NCBI RefSeq assembly: GCF_024055575.1
Contig: NZ_JAMXOE010000028.1
Span: forward strand, 20,374 to 84,373
Source: Mucilaginibacter flavidus
GTDB lineage: Bacteria; Bacteroidota; Bacteroidia; Sphingobacteriales; Sphingobacteriaceae
Direction: 5' to 3'
Length of the DNA: 64,000 bases
The notes under the pieces are model-generated. The model was not told where the DNA came from. It saw only the letters and a list, made by a program, of their open reading frames with translations, and made no database searches. How positions within the stretch are numbered: the first letter of the stretch is position 1; each line of letters begins with the position of its first letter. The position numbers and the translations under genes were made by a program. Below are positions 42,813 through 51,189 of this stretch, one piece after another.

Positions 42813-42837
42813 CCGCCTTGTTTTAAACATAGGGCGG
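42813..42837 (+). terminator. Weak terminator after the small exported protein
   Basis: Broken stem CCGCC...GGCGG with inner TGTTT/AAACA pairing, followed by six T. Confidence 0.5.
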
Positions 42838-42856
42838 CTTTTTTATTTTGCTTAAT

Positions 42857-42960
42857 TTAACCACGGAGGCGCAGAGTGAAGACACAAAGCGCACAGAGAA
42901 GACTTATTGAATTGACAGGCTCCGTGCTCTCCGTGCCTTCTTAGCGTGCTCTGCGGTTAA
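42857..42960. repeat. TTAACCAC...GGTTAA inverted-repeat element, copy 2
   Basis: 104 bp related to 6737-6861: starts TTAACCACGGAGGC and ends GCTCTGCGGTTAA. Intergenic and non-coding. Confidence 0.7.
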
Positions 42961-43045
42961 TCGGCTACGGCCACAGGCCCTTTCTCACAATTCTTTTTAC
43001 CAAACAGCGTTTATAAGAGTAAATTCATTTTAGTAATTTTATTTT

Positions 43046-43417
43046 ATGAAATCATTAGTCTTAATTCCCGCTTTTATTTTGCTCGCATTTAGCTGTTCGG
43101 CACAAAAAAAGATTGCTGCTAAAGATGCATCAAAGCATTTGGGCGAAACGCTGATGATATGCGATAGAGTTTATGCCACCGCGGTGGTAAAAGGCGAAAA
43201 CGTTACACTGCTTTACCTGGGCAGCGAAACTGGTCAATATTTAACGGCACTGGTAAAAGGGCCCGAAAACCCCAAATTCAATTGGCACCCCGAGCGCGAC
43301 TTTAAGGGCCGCAGTGTATGCCTTTCCGGTAAAATTGTAGATTATAAAGGCAGGCCCGCTATATACGTTACCGATGCATCGCAGTTGAAGATTGATGCCG
43401 GTATAATTACACCCTGA
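43046..43417 (+). CDS. Exported OB-fold-like small protein
   Basis: A 123-residue protein with signal MKSLVLIPAFILLAFSCSAQ (either SPI or lipoprotein cleavage possible). The mature part has an OB-like strand pattern: HLGETLMICDRVYATAVVKG, VTLLYLGSE, RSVCLSGKIVDYKGRPAIYVTD. Such small exported OB-fold proteins occur in Bacteroidota with unknown ligands. No enzyme motif was seen. It stands alone between a repeat and a convergent transporter. Confidence 0.75.
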   Translation: MKSLVLIPAFILLAFSCSAQKKIAAKDASKHLGETLMICDRVYATAVVKGENVTLLYLGSETGQYLTALVKGPENPKFNWHPERDFKGRSVCLSGKIVDYKGRPAIYVTDASQLKIDAGIITP

Positions 43418-43478
43418 TAACAGTTAGAAAGACCACCCCGGGCCGTATTGTAGTGTCGGATTTTAATGCGACGGAAAA

Positions 43479-44759
43479 TTAAACAGTCTGCAACGGATGT
43501 TCCTCTTCCTTCAACACTAAATCCGCGGCATGTTTAAGTTTCTCGCGGCGTAAATAGCGCCAGTGCAGCAGACCGATCAGTAATGCGGCTATGCCTTCGC
43601 ACATCAGGGTGTCGGCAGGGCCAATCCATTTGGAAACGACACCCACCAGCAATCCACCGAGCGGTTGCATCCCAAAAAACGCCATCACATAAAAGCTGAT
43701 AACCCGGCCCCGCATATCGGGCTCCACGGTAGTTTGTATCAGGGTACTACTCACCGTAATTTGCGACATCATCCCAAAGCCGGCTATTGTGGCAAAAGCC
43801 AGGGCAAGCCCGTAAATGTGCGCGTGCGAAAACAAAATAAGCCCGGTGCCAAACACCAGCGTATTGATAAACAATATTTTTTTAAGATTAGCCCCCGCCT
43901 TTTGCGATGCCAGGAATATGGCCCCCGAAAATGCACCCAGCCCGATAAAACTGTCAATTACACCGAATGTTGATGCTGTACCTTTAAATACGTCTTTTGC
44001 ATAATAGGCAATCAGTGTGTTAAACGGCAAAACCATCAGGCCCACCAGGGCAAGCATTACCAGTACAAAAGCAATCGAGGGCGTACGTTTTATATAAGCA
44101 AAACCTTCTTTTAACTCGCCGAAAACGTCTTTTTTGTGCTCTTTCTTAATGAATTTGGCCAACCGCATCATTAACAACGATGCAATTACCGCTACGAAAC
44201 TTAGCGCATTTAGTAAAAAACAAACACCATCGCCCAACCCTTCCAGCACCAAACCGGCCAGCGCCGGGCCAACAATGCGCGACAAGTTTACCATCGACGA
44301 ATTTAATGCCAGCGCATTTGGCAAATCCCTTTTATCGTCGACCATCTCATAAACCAGCGACTGCCGCGCCGGCACATCAAAGGCGTTGATAATGCCCAGC
44401 AAAACGCTGAGGCCGATGATCTCCCAAACCTGGTAATGGTTAAGCAATATCAATATGGCCAATAGGCCTGCCTGCACCAGCGAGGCGATTTGTGTAATAA
44501 GCAATACCTTGTAACGGTTATAGCGGTCGCTCACCACGCCGCCTATCAGCGAAAATAAAAAAGAAGGAAAAAGGCTGGCGAAAAGCGTTACCCCCAGCAT
44601 CAAGGTTGAATGCGTTAGCGAATAGATAACCCAACTAACCGCCGTCCTCTGCATCCACGTGCCGATCAACGAAACCGACTGCCCGGCAAAATATAAACTG
44701 TAATTGCGGCTCTTAAAAGCCCTGAATAACCTGAATGATGTTAGTGTTTCTGTTGTCAT
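43479..44759 (-). CDS. MFS transporter (EntS-like)
   Basis: A 426-residue major-facilitator protein with twelve hydrophobic segments. The loop motif GGVVSDRYNRYKVLL after TM2 is characteristic, and the sequence resembles the EntS/MFS_3 exporter group. The substrate cannot be told; efflux of a siderophore or drug is typical. A marR gene lies upstream on the same strand, with a MITE-like element between and a clear operator before marR. So it is probably repressed by that regulator. Confidence 0.88.
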   Translation of the reverse strand: MTTETLTSFRLFRAFKSRNYSLYFAGQSVSLIGTWMQRTAVSWVIYSLTHSTLMLGVTLFASLFPSFLFSLIGGVVSDRYNRYKVLLITQIASLVQAGLLAILILLNHYQVWEIIGLSVLLGIINAFDVPARQSLVYEMVDDKRDLPNALALNSSMVNLSRIVGPALAGLVLEGLGDGVCFLLNALSFVAVIASLLMMRLAKFIKKEHKKDVFGELKEGFAYIKRTPSIAFVLVMLALVGLMVLPFNTLIAYYAKDVFKGTASTFGVIDSFIGLGAFSGAIFLASQKAGANLKKILFINTLVFGTGLILFSHAHIYGLALAFATIAGFGMMSQITVSSTLIQTTVEPDMRGRVISFYVMAFFGMQPLGGLLVGVVSKWIGPADTLMCEGIAALLIGLLHWRYLRREKLKHAADLVLKEEEHPLQTV

Positions 44760-44807
44760 TAATTATATCTCTCCCTCTTAAATCTTTCATTATAAGTTAA
44801 TTAGTCC

Positions 44808-44955
44808 CGTCATTGCGAGGAACGAAGCAACCTCTACGCTGGACATTCATGAACCTAGATAATTGTGGTGACCTAAACGCGGCTGGTAGGCTGCCACAAA
44901 GCCTCAGTTTCATTGATTTGCATGTGCAGAGATTGCTTCGTTCCTCGCAACGACG
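44808..44955. repeat. MITE-like element with GCGAGGAACGAAGCAA ends, copy 2
   Basis: 148 bp, homologous along its length to 9034-9182. It lies between the MFS gene and marR and overlaps the last 46 bp of marR, supplying the stop codon and about 13 codons. Confidence 0.85.
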
Positions 44956-45395
44956 CCCGGAGTGTGTCCCACAATCTTTACCAACGCCCCTATCGCCACC
45001 TTCAGCGCCGCCTGCTCTTCCGGCGTACACACAGCCGTAATAGCCGACGCCAGCCACTCATCCCGCTCATGCCGGAATTGCATTAAGGTATGCTCACCAT
45101 GAGTAGATAGCGAAACATTTACTTTGCGTTTATCCGTCTCCGAGGCCACACGCACAATATACCCCAGCTCAAACAAATGATTTAATACCTGCGACATGGA
45201 TTGGTTGGTAATCATCTCATTAGCCGCCAGCTCGCTCGGCAACATGCTTTTATTTTGATAAAGCTGCGCCATAGTCGACCGCTCGGTTAACGATAACTGT
45301 AACCCTGTTGGTGATTCCTTTCGCAGCTTTTTTATCAGTCTTGTGGTTGCCGTGCGCAGGTCGGATGCAAATTGGGTGTTAGTTTGATTGTTCAT
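44910..45395 (-). CDS. MarR-family transcriptional repressor
   Basis: A 161-residue winged-helix regulator: LSLTERSTMAQLYQNKSMLPSEL, NQSMSQVLNHLFELGYIVRV (recognition helix), then the wing with TDKRKVNVSLSTHGE. Ligand-responsive repressors of this family control adjacent efflux genes. The last residues (VVARNEAISAHANQ) are encoded by an inserted MITE-like repeat, so the native C-terminus was replaced. A 15-bp perfect inverted repeat begins 3 bp upstream of the ATG and covers the -7 element. The MFS gene follows on the same strand. Confidence 0.92.
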   Translation of the reverse strand: MNNQTNTQFASDLRTATTRLIKKLRKESPTGLQLSLTERSTMAQLYQNKSMLPSELAANEMITNQSMSQVLNHLFELGYIVRVASETDKRKVNVSLSTHGEHTLMQFRHERDEWLASAITAVCTPEEQAALKVAIGALVKIVGHTPGVVARNEAISAHANQ

Positions 45396-45397
45396 TT

Positions 45398-45433
45398 ATT
45401 TGTAAGGCAAACTAATAAGTTTGCCTTACAAAT
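45398..45433. promoter_or_regulatory. MarR operator
   Basis: Perfect inverted repeat with 15-bp arms (ATTTGTAAGGCAAAC and complement) and a 6-bp spacer. Its upstream arm overlaps a -7 match TATATTTG on the minus strand (45429-45436). A bound repressor would therefore block initiation, the expected autoregulation. Confidence 0.85.
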
Positions 45434-45560
45434 ATACGATGGAAATGTTTGCAGTGGAAGGGGTGATTATCATGGGAGGGTAAAAGAATGCGGAACATAC
45501 TCCCACATCGTTAGGACGATTCGTTGTGTTTGTTTTTTTAGGAATTTATTAAGGATAATA

Positions 45561-45568
45561 TATATTTG
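45561..45568 (+). promoter_or_regulatory. Candidate -7 element (TATATTTG) of tRNA-Pro
   Basis: TAnnTTTG match 18 nt before the mature tRNA. Confidence 0.5.
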
Positions 45569-45586
45569 CAGTCCGGATAAATTTTT

Positions 45587-45660
45587 CGGGATGTAGCGTA
45601 GCCCGGTATCGCGCCAGCATGGGGTGCTGGAGGTCGGAAGTTCGAATCTTCTCATCCCGA
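45587..45660 (+). tRNA. tRNA-Pro (anticodon GGG)
   Basis: 74 nt: acceptor stem CGGGATG/CATCCCG, D arm with GTAGCCCGG, anticodon stem CCAGC/GCTGG with loop ATGGGGT, and T arm GGAAG-TTCGAAT-CTTCT. CCA not encoded. A tyrosine integrase gene follows 310 bp downstream, so the 3' end is the probable attachment site. Confidence 0.97.
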
Positions 45661-45682
45661 CAAAATTGACCCCAACAAAGTC

Positions 45683-45718
45683 AAAAACCCCTTAAATCGT
45701 ATGATTTAGGGGGTTTTT
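45683..45718 (+). terminator. Terminator of tRNA-Pro
   Basis: 16-bp stem AAAAACCCCTTAAATC with one G-U pair, 4-nt loop and T-run. Confidence 0.85.
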
Positions 45719-45969
45719 ACTTTTTTACACCCCCCTATTTAATCAAGTTATATCAAAGAAAATGTGCCCTATTCGGTGCCCCTTTTTAATTTTTTAAATT
45801 AGGGCCACAGAAAGCGTTTATTAAACTGATAGTCAATGAATTAGTTAATAAGTTTTGATGCCATTTGAGGCCCTTTAAGCGGATAAAATAGCCTTAGTGT
45901 TGTGCCCCTTTTTGAGCGTCGTCCAAATGACATCAAATGATGCTTTTTTAACTTAATAAATGACAATAT

Positions 45970-47203
45970 ATGAGCACAGCAAACAACACCTTCGGCATTA
46001 CTTTTTACATAAAAAGGAATAAAGCCACACAATCGGGGAAAGCCCCGATTTACGCCAGAATCACTATAAATGGCGCCAGAATGGATATTTCTATCAAACG
46101 AACGGTGGACCCTGACAACTGGAACGCAGGCAAGGGGATGGCCAAAGGCACCAAAGAAGAAATGGCACTATTAAACAATTACCTTGAAAAATACCGTTCC
46201 GGGATCGTGGAATCCTACCAGGAACTTGTATTGCACAAACGGTTGATTACCGCCGAACTCGTCAGGGACAAATTTACAGGAAAGGACCAGTCGGAATTTA
46301 CCCTCACCAAATTGATGGAATATCATAATGACGATCAGGGAAATATTTTAGAGCCGGGAACCATGAAGAATTATTATACCACACAAAAATACGTCCGGGA
46401 GTTTATGGAGAAGCGTCATAAAACCAGGGACAAATATCTATCGGAACTTAGTTACAAATTTATCACGGAGTTTGAGTATTTCCTGCGTAAGAGAAAGCCT
46501 GAAAAGGGGCAGCGAAAGTTAGAAACAAATGGCGTGATGAAACATTTGGAACGATTTTTAAAAATGATCAACCTAGCCGTGAGGCTGGAATGGCTGGACC
46601 GGAATCCCTTTCATGCCTACCAATTGAAGTTTTTGAAAGTAGAGCGGGAACATCTGACCAAGGAAGAACTCGCCCGAATTGAAGACAAGGATTTTAATAT
46701 GGAACGTCTGCAGATTGTTAAAGATCTATTTGTTTTTAGCTGTTATACGGGCTTGGCTTACATTGATGTTTTCAATTTAAAACCATCCCATTTAGTTGAA
46801 AAATCAGAAGATAATATATGGATCATGACGAACAGGAAAAAAACCAATGAGCCTGTTAAAGTGCCGTTACTTCCAAAGGCATTAGGCATTGTCAGAAAGT
46901 ATAAACGACACCCGCTGGCACTGGCGGCAGGTACGGTTTTGCCAACCTTGAGTAATCAGAAGCTGAATAGTTATCTCAAAGAAATAGCCAGACCTGTGCA
47001 GTATTACGAAACCGCTTACTTTTCACATCGCAAGGCACACTTTTGCAACAACAGTTACTTTATCAAACGGGGTTCCAATAGAGACGGTGAGCAAGATGCT
47101 CGGGCATACGACGCTAACTACTACCCAGATTTACGCGAAAGTGCTTGACGGTAAAATTGGCGCAGATATGCAGAATCTGATGATAAAACTTCAAGCCGAA
47201 TAA
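45970..47203 (+). pseudogene. Frameshifted tyrosine integrase
   Basis: A phage_int_SAM_5-type integrase of the Bacteroidota mobile-element kind. The frame is normal from MSTANNTFGITFYIKRN through the arm-binding and core domains (FSCYTGLAYIDVFNLK carries the catalytic Arg region) to about 46986. There a single extra base shifts it. In frame +1 the rest is intact: LTFHIARHTFATTVTLSNGV (HxxR), KMLGHTTLTTTQIYAKVLDG (His and catalytic Tyr) to the TAA at 47201-47203. Read without correction the protein lacks the catalytic HxxR and Tyr and would be inactive. A sequencing error is the alternative. Confidence 0.88.
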
Positions 47204-47260
47204 CACAGAAAAAACCGGACAAACGATTAATAACACTAGAAAAGCTTAAATTTAAAAACC

Positions 47261-48235
47261 ATGAATAATGATCAAATTATAATCTACAAAGGTGCTGACG
47301 GCGATACCATTATAGATGTAAAATTACATAATGAAACACTATGGCTGACCCAAGCTCAGATGGTAAGCTTGTTCCAACGTGACCAATCGGTTATTTCCCG
47401 GCACATAAAAAACATTTTCAACGAAAGAGAATTAGATGAAAAAAGCAATATGCAAAATTTGCATATTGCAAATTCCGACAAACCGGTCACTTCATTCAGT
47501 CTTGATGTTATAATTTCGATCGGGTACCGGGTAAAATCAACCCAAGGTACCCAATTCCGTATTTGGGCCAATAAAGTACTGAAAGACTACCTGCTAAAGG
47601 GCTATGCCATCAATGAAAAAAAATTAAAAGATCAGGCAGAAAAGTTCATTGAATTAAAACAAACAGTCAATCTCTTAAGCAATGTACTTAGAAACAAAGA
47701 GCTGACGTCCGAGGAAGCAACGGGATTATTAAATGTCATTACAGACTATAGTTATGCTTTAGATATACTGGACCAGTACGATCATCAGGCGTTAACACTG
47801 GAGGGTACTACAGATCAACAGTTATTCATCGCCACGTATGAAGATGCGATGCAAGCCATTAAAGACCTGAAAGACAAATTCGGAGGCAGCGCTTTATTTG
47901 GCAATGAAAAAGACGACTCTTTTAAAGGCTCGATTGGCACAATTTATCAATCATTCGGTGGTGTAGAATTTTACCCGACTATTGAAGAAAAGGCCGCTAA
48001 TCTTCTGTATTTTGTCGTAAAAAATCATTCCTTTTCAGACGGTAACAAACGCATTGCAGCATATTTATTCGTGTGGTTCCTGGAACGAAACCGGGTACTT
48101 TACAAATTAGATGGCACAAAGCGCATGGCCGACAATGCATTGGTGGCGCTTACCTTGATGATCGCTGAAAGCAAGCCTGATGAGAAAGATATGATGGTAA
48201 AAGTGGTTGTCAATTTGATCAATTCAAAGAACTGA
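47261..48235 (+). CDS. RhuM-Fic/DOC fusion protein
   Basis: A 324-residue protein with an N-terminal RhuM-type domain (NETLWLTQAQMVSLFQRDQ, VISRHIKNIFNERELDE, DVIISIGYRVKSTQGTQFRI, about 25-120) and a C-terminal Fic domain. The Fic motif HSFSDGNKRIA is at 256-266, with the catalytic His256 and phosphate-binding GNKR. Upstream DSFKGSIGTIYQSFGGVEFY is the beta-hairpin flap. Fic enzymes usually transfer AMP to proteins. A RhuM N-terminus suggests nucleic-acid or partner targeting. It is cargo of the tRNA-Pro element. No antitoxin of the small FicA type is adjacent. Confidence 0.9.
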   Translation: MNNDQIIIYKGADGDTIIDVKLHNETLWLTQAQMVSLFQRDQSVISRHIKNIFNERELDEKSNMQNLHIANSDKPVTSFSLDVIISIGYRVKSTQGTQFRIWANKVLKDYLLKGYAINEKKLKDQAEKFIELKQTVNLLSNVLRNKELTSEEATGLLNVITDYSYALDILDQYDHQALTLEGTTDQQLFIATYEDAMQAIKDLKDKFGGSALFGNEKDDSFKGSIGTIYQSFGGVEFYPTIEEKAANLLYFVVKNHSFSDGNKRIAAYLFVWFLERNRVLYKLDGTKRMADNALVALTLMIAESKPDEKDMMVKVVVNLINSKN

Positions 48236-49036
48236 AAAGGCCAGCGCCGGATGTATGGGGTCTGATTTTAAAGAACTAAATTAACCTTCGTGTGATCTAG
48301 TGCCTGGAATATTTGGGTAATCATTACAAACCTATTTCCACCCATGCGCGACCCTTGTACTGTAAAGTAGCGCTTAAAGTAAACAAGAACGTCATTTCCC
48401 CGCCGACCTTGCCACACCATACCATTGCAATACGTAAACAACAGGAAGCAGCAAGCAGGAAAACAGTCAAGGGCCGGGTTTATGCCTCCAAAGAAATAAA
48501 AGCCCGGTTTATTATACCCTTTACGGTTTTCCTGCGGTGCTAATTTTGTGAACGTGGTGCAATGGTACTGCCATACCAAAATCCAGAAGAAGGTGTGCGC
48601 GAGGAACGAGCAGCACTCCTGCAACAATCCAGGCAGCGAGGCTGACGGCGCAATGAAACCCAGCGCATAGCGCGAGGTGCAATGCAGCCGCCTGCCGCGG
48701 CTGCCCTTCCAACGGGGTGTTTATTTTAGACACTATTTTTAAATTTAAGGCGTGGCAATCAATTTAAATAAAAAACTTCCATCTTCTTCAACAATAGCTG
48801 AAACTTCAGGACATCTGCTTGTTGTAGTTTCCTCCAAGCAAAGGTCACTTTTGTAGCGGGCCTCCAAATAAGTGGATCGCAGCAAATTAAAAAACTTCGC
48901 CTCCTCCGGTCTTTCCAACTGTTGCTTTGTCTTAGCGGTCTCCTTGCGGTAATTGCGTCGAAGCAATAATCAAAGGTTGGATCAGTCATTCGCGTACTAT
49001 ACCATTTTGATTAGTATTTCACAAAGATTAGCTTGT
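48236..49036. other. Mostly non-coding, probably degenerate element DNA
   Basis: 800 bp with no convincing intact gene. A 73-codon minus-strand frame at 48745-48966 (segment KFFNLLRSTYLEARYK) weakly recalls the C-terminus of HEPN-type proteins, but the rest does not fit, so it may be a fragment. The other long frame (48268-48627, minus) is cysteine- and phenylalanine-rich without family features and is rejected. Confidence 0.5.
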
Positions 49037-49067
49037 TTTGTACCTTTACAATTAAGTAATACATTTG
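49037..49067 (+). promoter_or_regulatory. Complete Bacteroidota promoter of the XRE gene
   Basis: TTTG (49037-49040), 19-bp spacer, TACATTTG (49060-49067): exact fit to TTTG-N19-TAnnTTTG. The element ends 4 nt before the ATG at 49072, so the mRNA would be leaderless. Confidence 0.75.
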
Positions 49068-49071
49068 ATCC

Positions 49072-49455
49072 ATGGCAGAGACCTTACACATTGGAAGAAA
49101 AATCAGCAAGATCCGCGAACTGCGTGGCATGAAACAAGATACCTTAGCCTTTGAACTCGGCATTAGTCAGCAGACCATTTCCAAGATCGAGCAAAGCGCT
49201 GAAGTGGAAGAAGAAGTTCTGGCAAAAATTGCAACAGTATTAGGCGTCTCTTCCGACGCAATAAAAAGTTTTTCAGAGGAAGCTGTATTTAATTATTTTA
49301 ATAATTTTCATGATAGTAGTTCTGGCGATTTTCGCCATCATTGTACATTTAATCCTATTGACAAAATAGTTGAATTGTATGATGAAAAGATAACTTTACT
49401 GGAACGTCTGTTACTGGCTGAAAAAGAAAAAAACGAACTTCTCAAAGGCAAGTAA
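49072..49455 (+). CDS. XRE-family helix-turn-helix regulator
   Basis: A 127-residue protein with an XRE/Cro-type HTH at about 5-65 (ISKIRELRGMKQDTLAFELG, ISQQTISKIEQSAEVEEE). The C-terminal 60 residues are helical (LYDEKITLLERLLLAEKEKNELLKG) and could be a coiled coil for dimerisation. Such genes often control the mobilization genes of small elements. A full promoter leads directly into the start codon. The gene faces the convergent relaxase gene, with 83 bp between their ends. Confidence 0.9.
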   Translation: MAETLHIGRKISKIRELRGMKQDTLAFELGISQQTISKIEQSAEVEEEVLAKIATVLGVSSDAIKSFSEEAVFNYFNNFHDSSSGDFRHHCTFNPIDKIVELYDEKITLLERLLLAEKEKNELLKGK

Positions 49456-49538
49456 GCTATTCAGTTATATACTTGAATAGTTAAATACATATCTCGCGAT
49501 ACAGCTATATATCGATGTAGTGAACTATCCCAGCTATA

Positions 49539-50693
49539 TTACCTGGTATTTGTCCTCGCCATACCCTTTCTCCGTCGGTTCCTTCCAAGAATAGCTTCAT
49601 CATCAATATCATCACTTATTTCGATGCGGATAGCATCAACGAACCGATGATACTCATCACGAGCGGTACCATTATCCACCATATTAGCATCCTGATCTGT
49701 TTCCAGTGGTCTTTCTCTACCTGTATTACCTTCGTTTTTAATTCCGCCAACATTTGCTGATTGCTTACCGTCATTTGGTAAATCTCGTGAAGCTTCAGCA
49801 GGAAGTCCCGCACCTCGTTGTCCGCCTCGCTCATATGCTCCCGGTCTTCCGGTGGAAAGTTCTCCGTAAATTGCCCTTGTGCGGCGGTTTGCTTCGCTAA
49901 TTGCCTTGCCATCTCTGTCTTGCTCATAATTAACTTTTTTAATCAGTTCCGCCCATTTAAACCGGTTACCCAAGGCCTGCCCTTTGATCATAAAATCATC
50001 ATGGAAATAAGTGATCCCAGTTATCCTCCCAGTCGATGCCTGGTTGAAAAGCAAATAAACCCCGGCCGCTTCAGCGTGCTTTATAAACGTCTGCAATGAA
50101 ATGCCAGGCTTGCTGATTAATGGCTTTAATATCTCTTGCAACAGCATTTTCTCTGAAGGCACCCCTGTCCTGATGGCCATTTCCAGTTCATCCTTCTTCG
50201 GCGCCCTTTGAGCTGCATAGCTACTTTGTTCTACAGCTATAAGGTTATACTGCTCTTCTAGTCTTCGCAAGATCGCTTCACTCTTTTTATAGTTATTACT
50301 GTCTGAAACAACCGTCCCGTCAAATGCAATCCGGTTAACCAGCAAATGTACATGCGGATGGTCGGCATCATAATGCCGAAAAACAAAATATTGGTTATCG
50401 GTAAACCCTAACCCCTCAAGGTAATCGTGCGAAATATCCACTAGCATATCATTCGTTAGCTTAGCTTCCTCTTCCTTAGAAAAGTTAAGGCTGGTATGAT
50501 AAACATACCTGCTTAAATTCGGCCTCAATCCTCTCATTAAGTCTACCTCTGATTTTATCCTGTTCAAATCAAGGTTTGTAAAATTCGTATCCAGCAACTC
50601 CGCGCGTCCTTTTGTTTCTGGATATTCCATTTTCCGTAAATTGTACTTCAAGGCACCGATAAAGCTTTTACCTATCTTTTGAATCGCTATCAT
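49539..50693 (-). CDS. mobA: MOB_P-type relaxase (MobA)
   Basis: A 384-residue conjugative relaxase of the Pfam Relaxase family, which nicks oriT to start DNA transfer. The histidine triad is HYDADHPHVHLLVN (His107, 112, 114, 116). A candidate catalytic tyrosine is in GALKYN near the N-terminus. The ATG at 50693 (MIAIQKIGKSFIGALKYN) fits homologues; the frame is open to 50711. The C-terminal 130 residues are Arg/Gly/Asp-rich and look disordered, and a second gene is overprinted on this segment. It overlaps mobC by 26 bp. Confidence 0.92.
   Translation of the reverse strand: MIAIQKIGKSFIGALKYNLRKMEYPETKGRAELLDTNFTNLDLNRIKSEVDLMRGLRPNLSRYVYHTSLNFSKEEEAKLTNDMLVDISHDYLEGLGFTDNQYFVFRHYDADHPHVHLLVNRIAFDGTVVSDSNNYKKSEAILRRLEEQYNLIAVEQSSYAAQRAPKKDELEMAIRTGVPSEKMLLQEILKPLISKPGISLQTFIKHAEAAGVYLLFNQASTGRITGITYFHDDFMIKGQALGNRFKWAELIKKVNYEQDRDGKAISEANRRTRAIYGELSTGRPGAYERGGQRGAGLPAEASRDLPNDGKQSANVGGIKNEGNTGRERPLETDQDANMVDNGTARDEYHRFVDAIRIEISDDIDDEAILGRNRRRKGMARTNTR
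49616..49927 (-). CDS. Nested MobB-like tail-anchored protein inside mobA
   Basis: A 103-residue frame in a different reading frame on the same strand as mobA, entirely inside it, with an ATG start. It begins MSKTEMARQLAKQTAAQGQF, is charged and helical (NEVRDFLLKLHEIYQMTVSNQ, then EKDHWKQIRM), and ends with one membrane span (LIWWIMVPLVMSIIGSLML). This composition is not what a shadow frame of a disordered Gly/Arg-rich region would give. In ColE1 and RSF1010, mobB (and mobD in ColE1) is likewise nested in mobA and encodes a membrane-associated mobilization helper. No homology to ColE1 MobB is claimed. Confidence 0.6.
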   Translation of the reverse strand: MSKTEMARQLAKQTAAQGQFTENFPPEDREHMSEADNEVRDFLLKLHEIYQMTVSNQQMLAELKTKVIQVEKDHWKQIRMLIWWIMVPLVMSIIGSLMLSASK

Positions 50694-51027
50694 CTTCGAA
50701 CAACTTATCAATAATTGTTCGCTGCTGCCGGCGAACCTCCAATATCACCCTTAATAAGTCCACGCTGATTTTACCAGCCTTTGCCAGTCTTACTAATTGG
50801 TTAAGATTAACACCAATCTTCTTTATTTGCAGGTAGGTCGACATATCAAGCTTCGGCATTTTCGCTTTTGGGAATCTCCCCTTAAAAACTTTGTCCCGTA
50901 TGATGACGGCTGGTGTCTTCCCGCAAACTTCAGCCGCATCATCCAACTCGCGTTGTTCACCAGGCGTTAACCGGATTGTAAAATTTACAGAACGGAGTTC
51001 CGCTTCACTGATTTTAGGCCTTGCCAT
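50668..51027 (-). CDS. mobC: MobC-type mobilization protein
   Basis: A 119-residue ribbon-helix-helix-type accessory protein that helps the relaxase open oriT. The N-terminus SVNFTIRLTPGEQRELDDAA is the RHH-like segment, and LKIKKIGVNLNQLVRLAKAG-type sequence (QIKKIGVNLNQLVRLAKAG) is the MobC family hallmark. Length is normal. Its 3' end overlaps the mobA start by 26 bp, so the two are translationally coupled. The upstream gap is the expected place for oriT. Confidence 0.9.
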   Translation of the reverse strand: MARPKISEAELRSVNFTIRLTPGEQRELDDAAEVCGKTPAVIIRDKVFKGRFPKAKMPKLDMSTYLQIKKIGVNLNQLVRLAKAGKISVDLLRVILEVRRQQRTIIDKLFEDDSDSKDR

Positions 51028-51189
51028 GTATCTGATAATTTCATAAAAGTGATATATAGCTCTATACCCCGGTTGTTATAATGCAACCTATCTATATAGA
51101 TAAATAGTTATATAGCCGTTGACATTCCAATAGCAACTAAACTTGCGACAACGACATATAACAAACTACATAGCTATAGCGCATTGTCG
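51028..51189. other. Candidate oriT region
   Basis: 162 bp between mobC and the excisionase-like gene, the usual oriT position. It holds a perfect 14-bp palindrome TATCTATATAGATA (51089-51102), GGTTG...CAACC (about 51071-51088), and GCGACAA...TTGTCGC arms (51145-51151 and 51184-51190), plus several TATAGCTATA-like words. The nic site cannot be identified by eye. Confidence 0.4.

Noticed and set aside
48268..48627. 119-codon minus-strand frame in the element
   Set aside because: Composition (Cys, Phe, Tyr runs) and lack of any motif suggest non-coding DNA.
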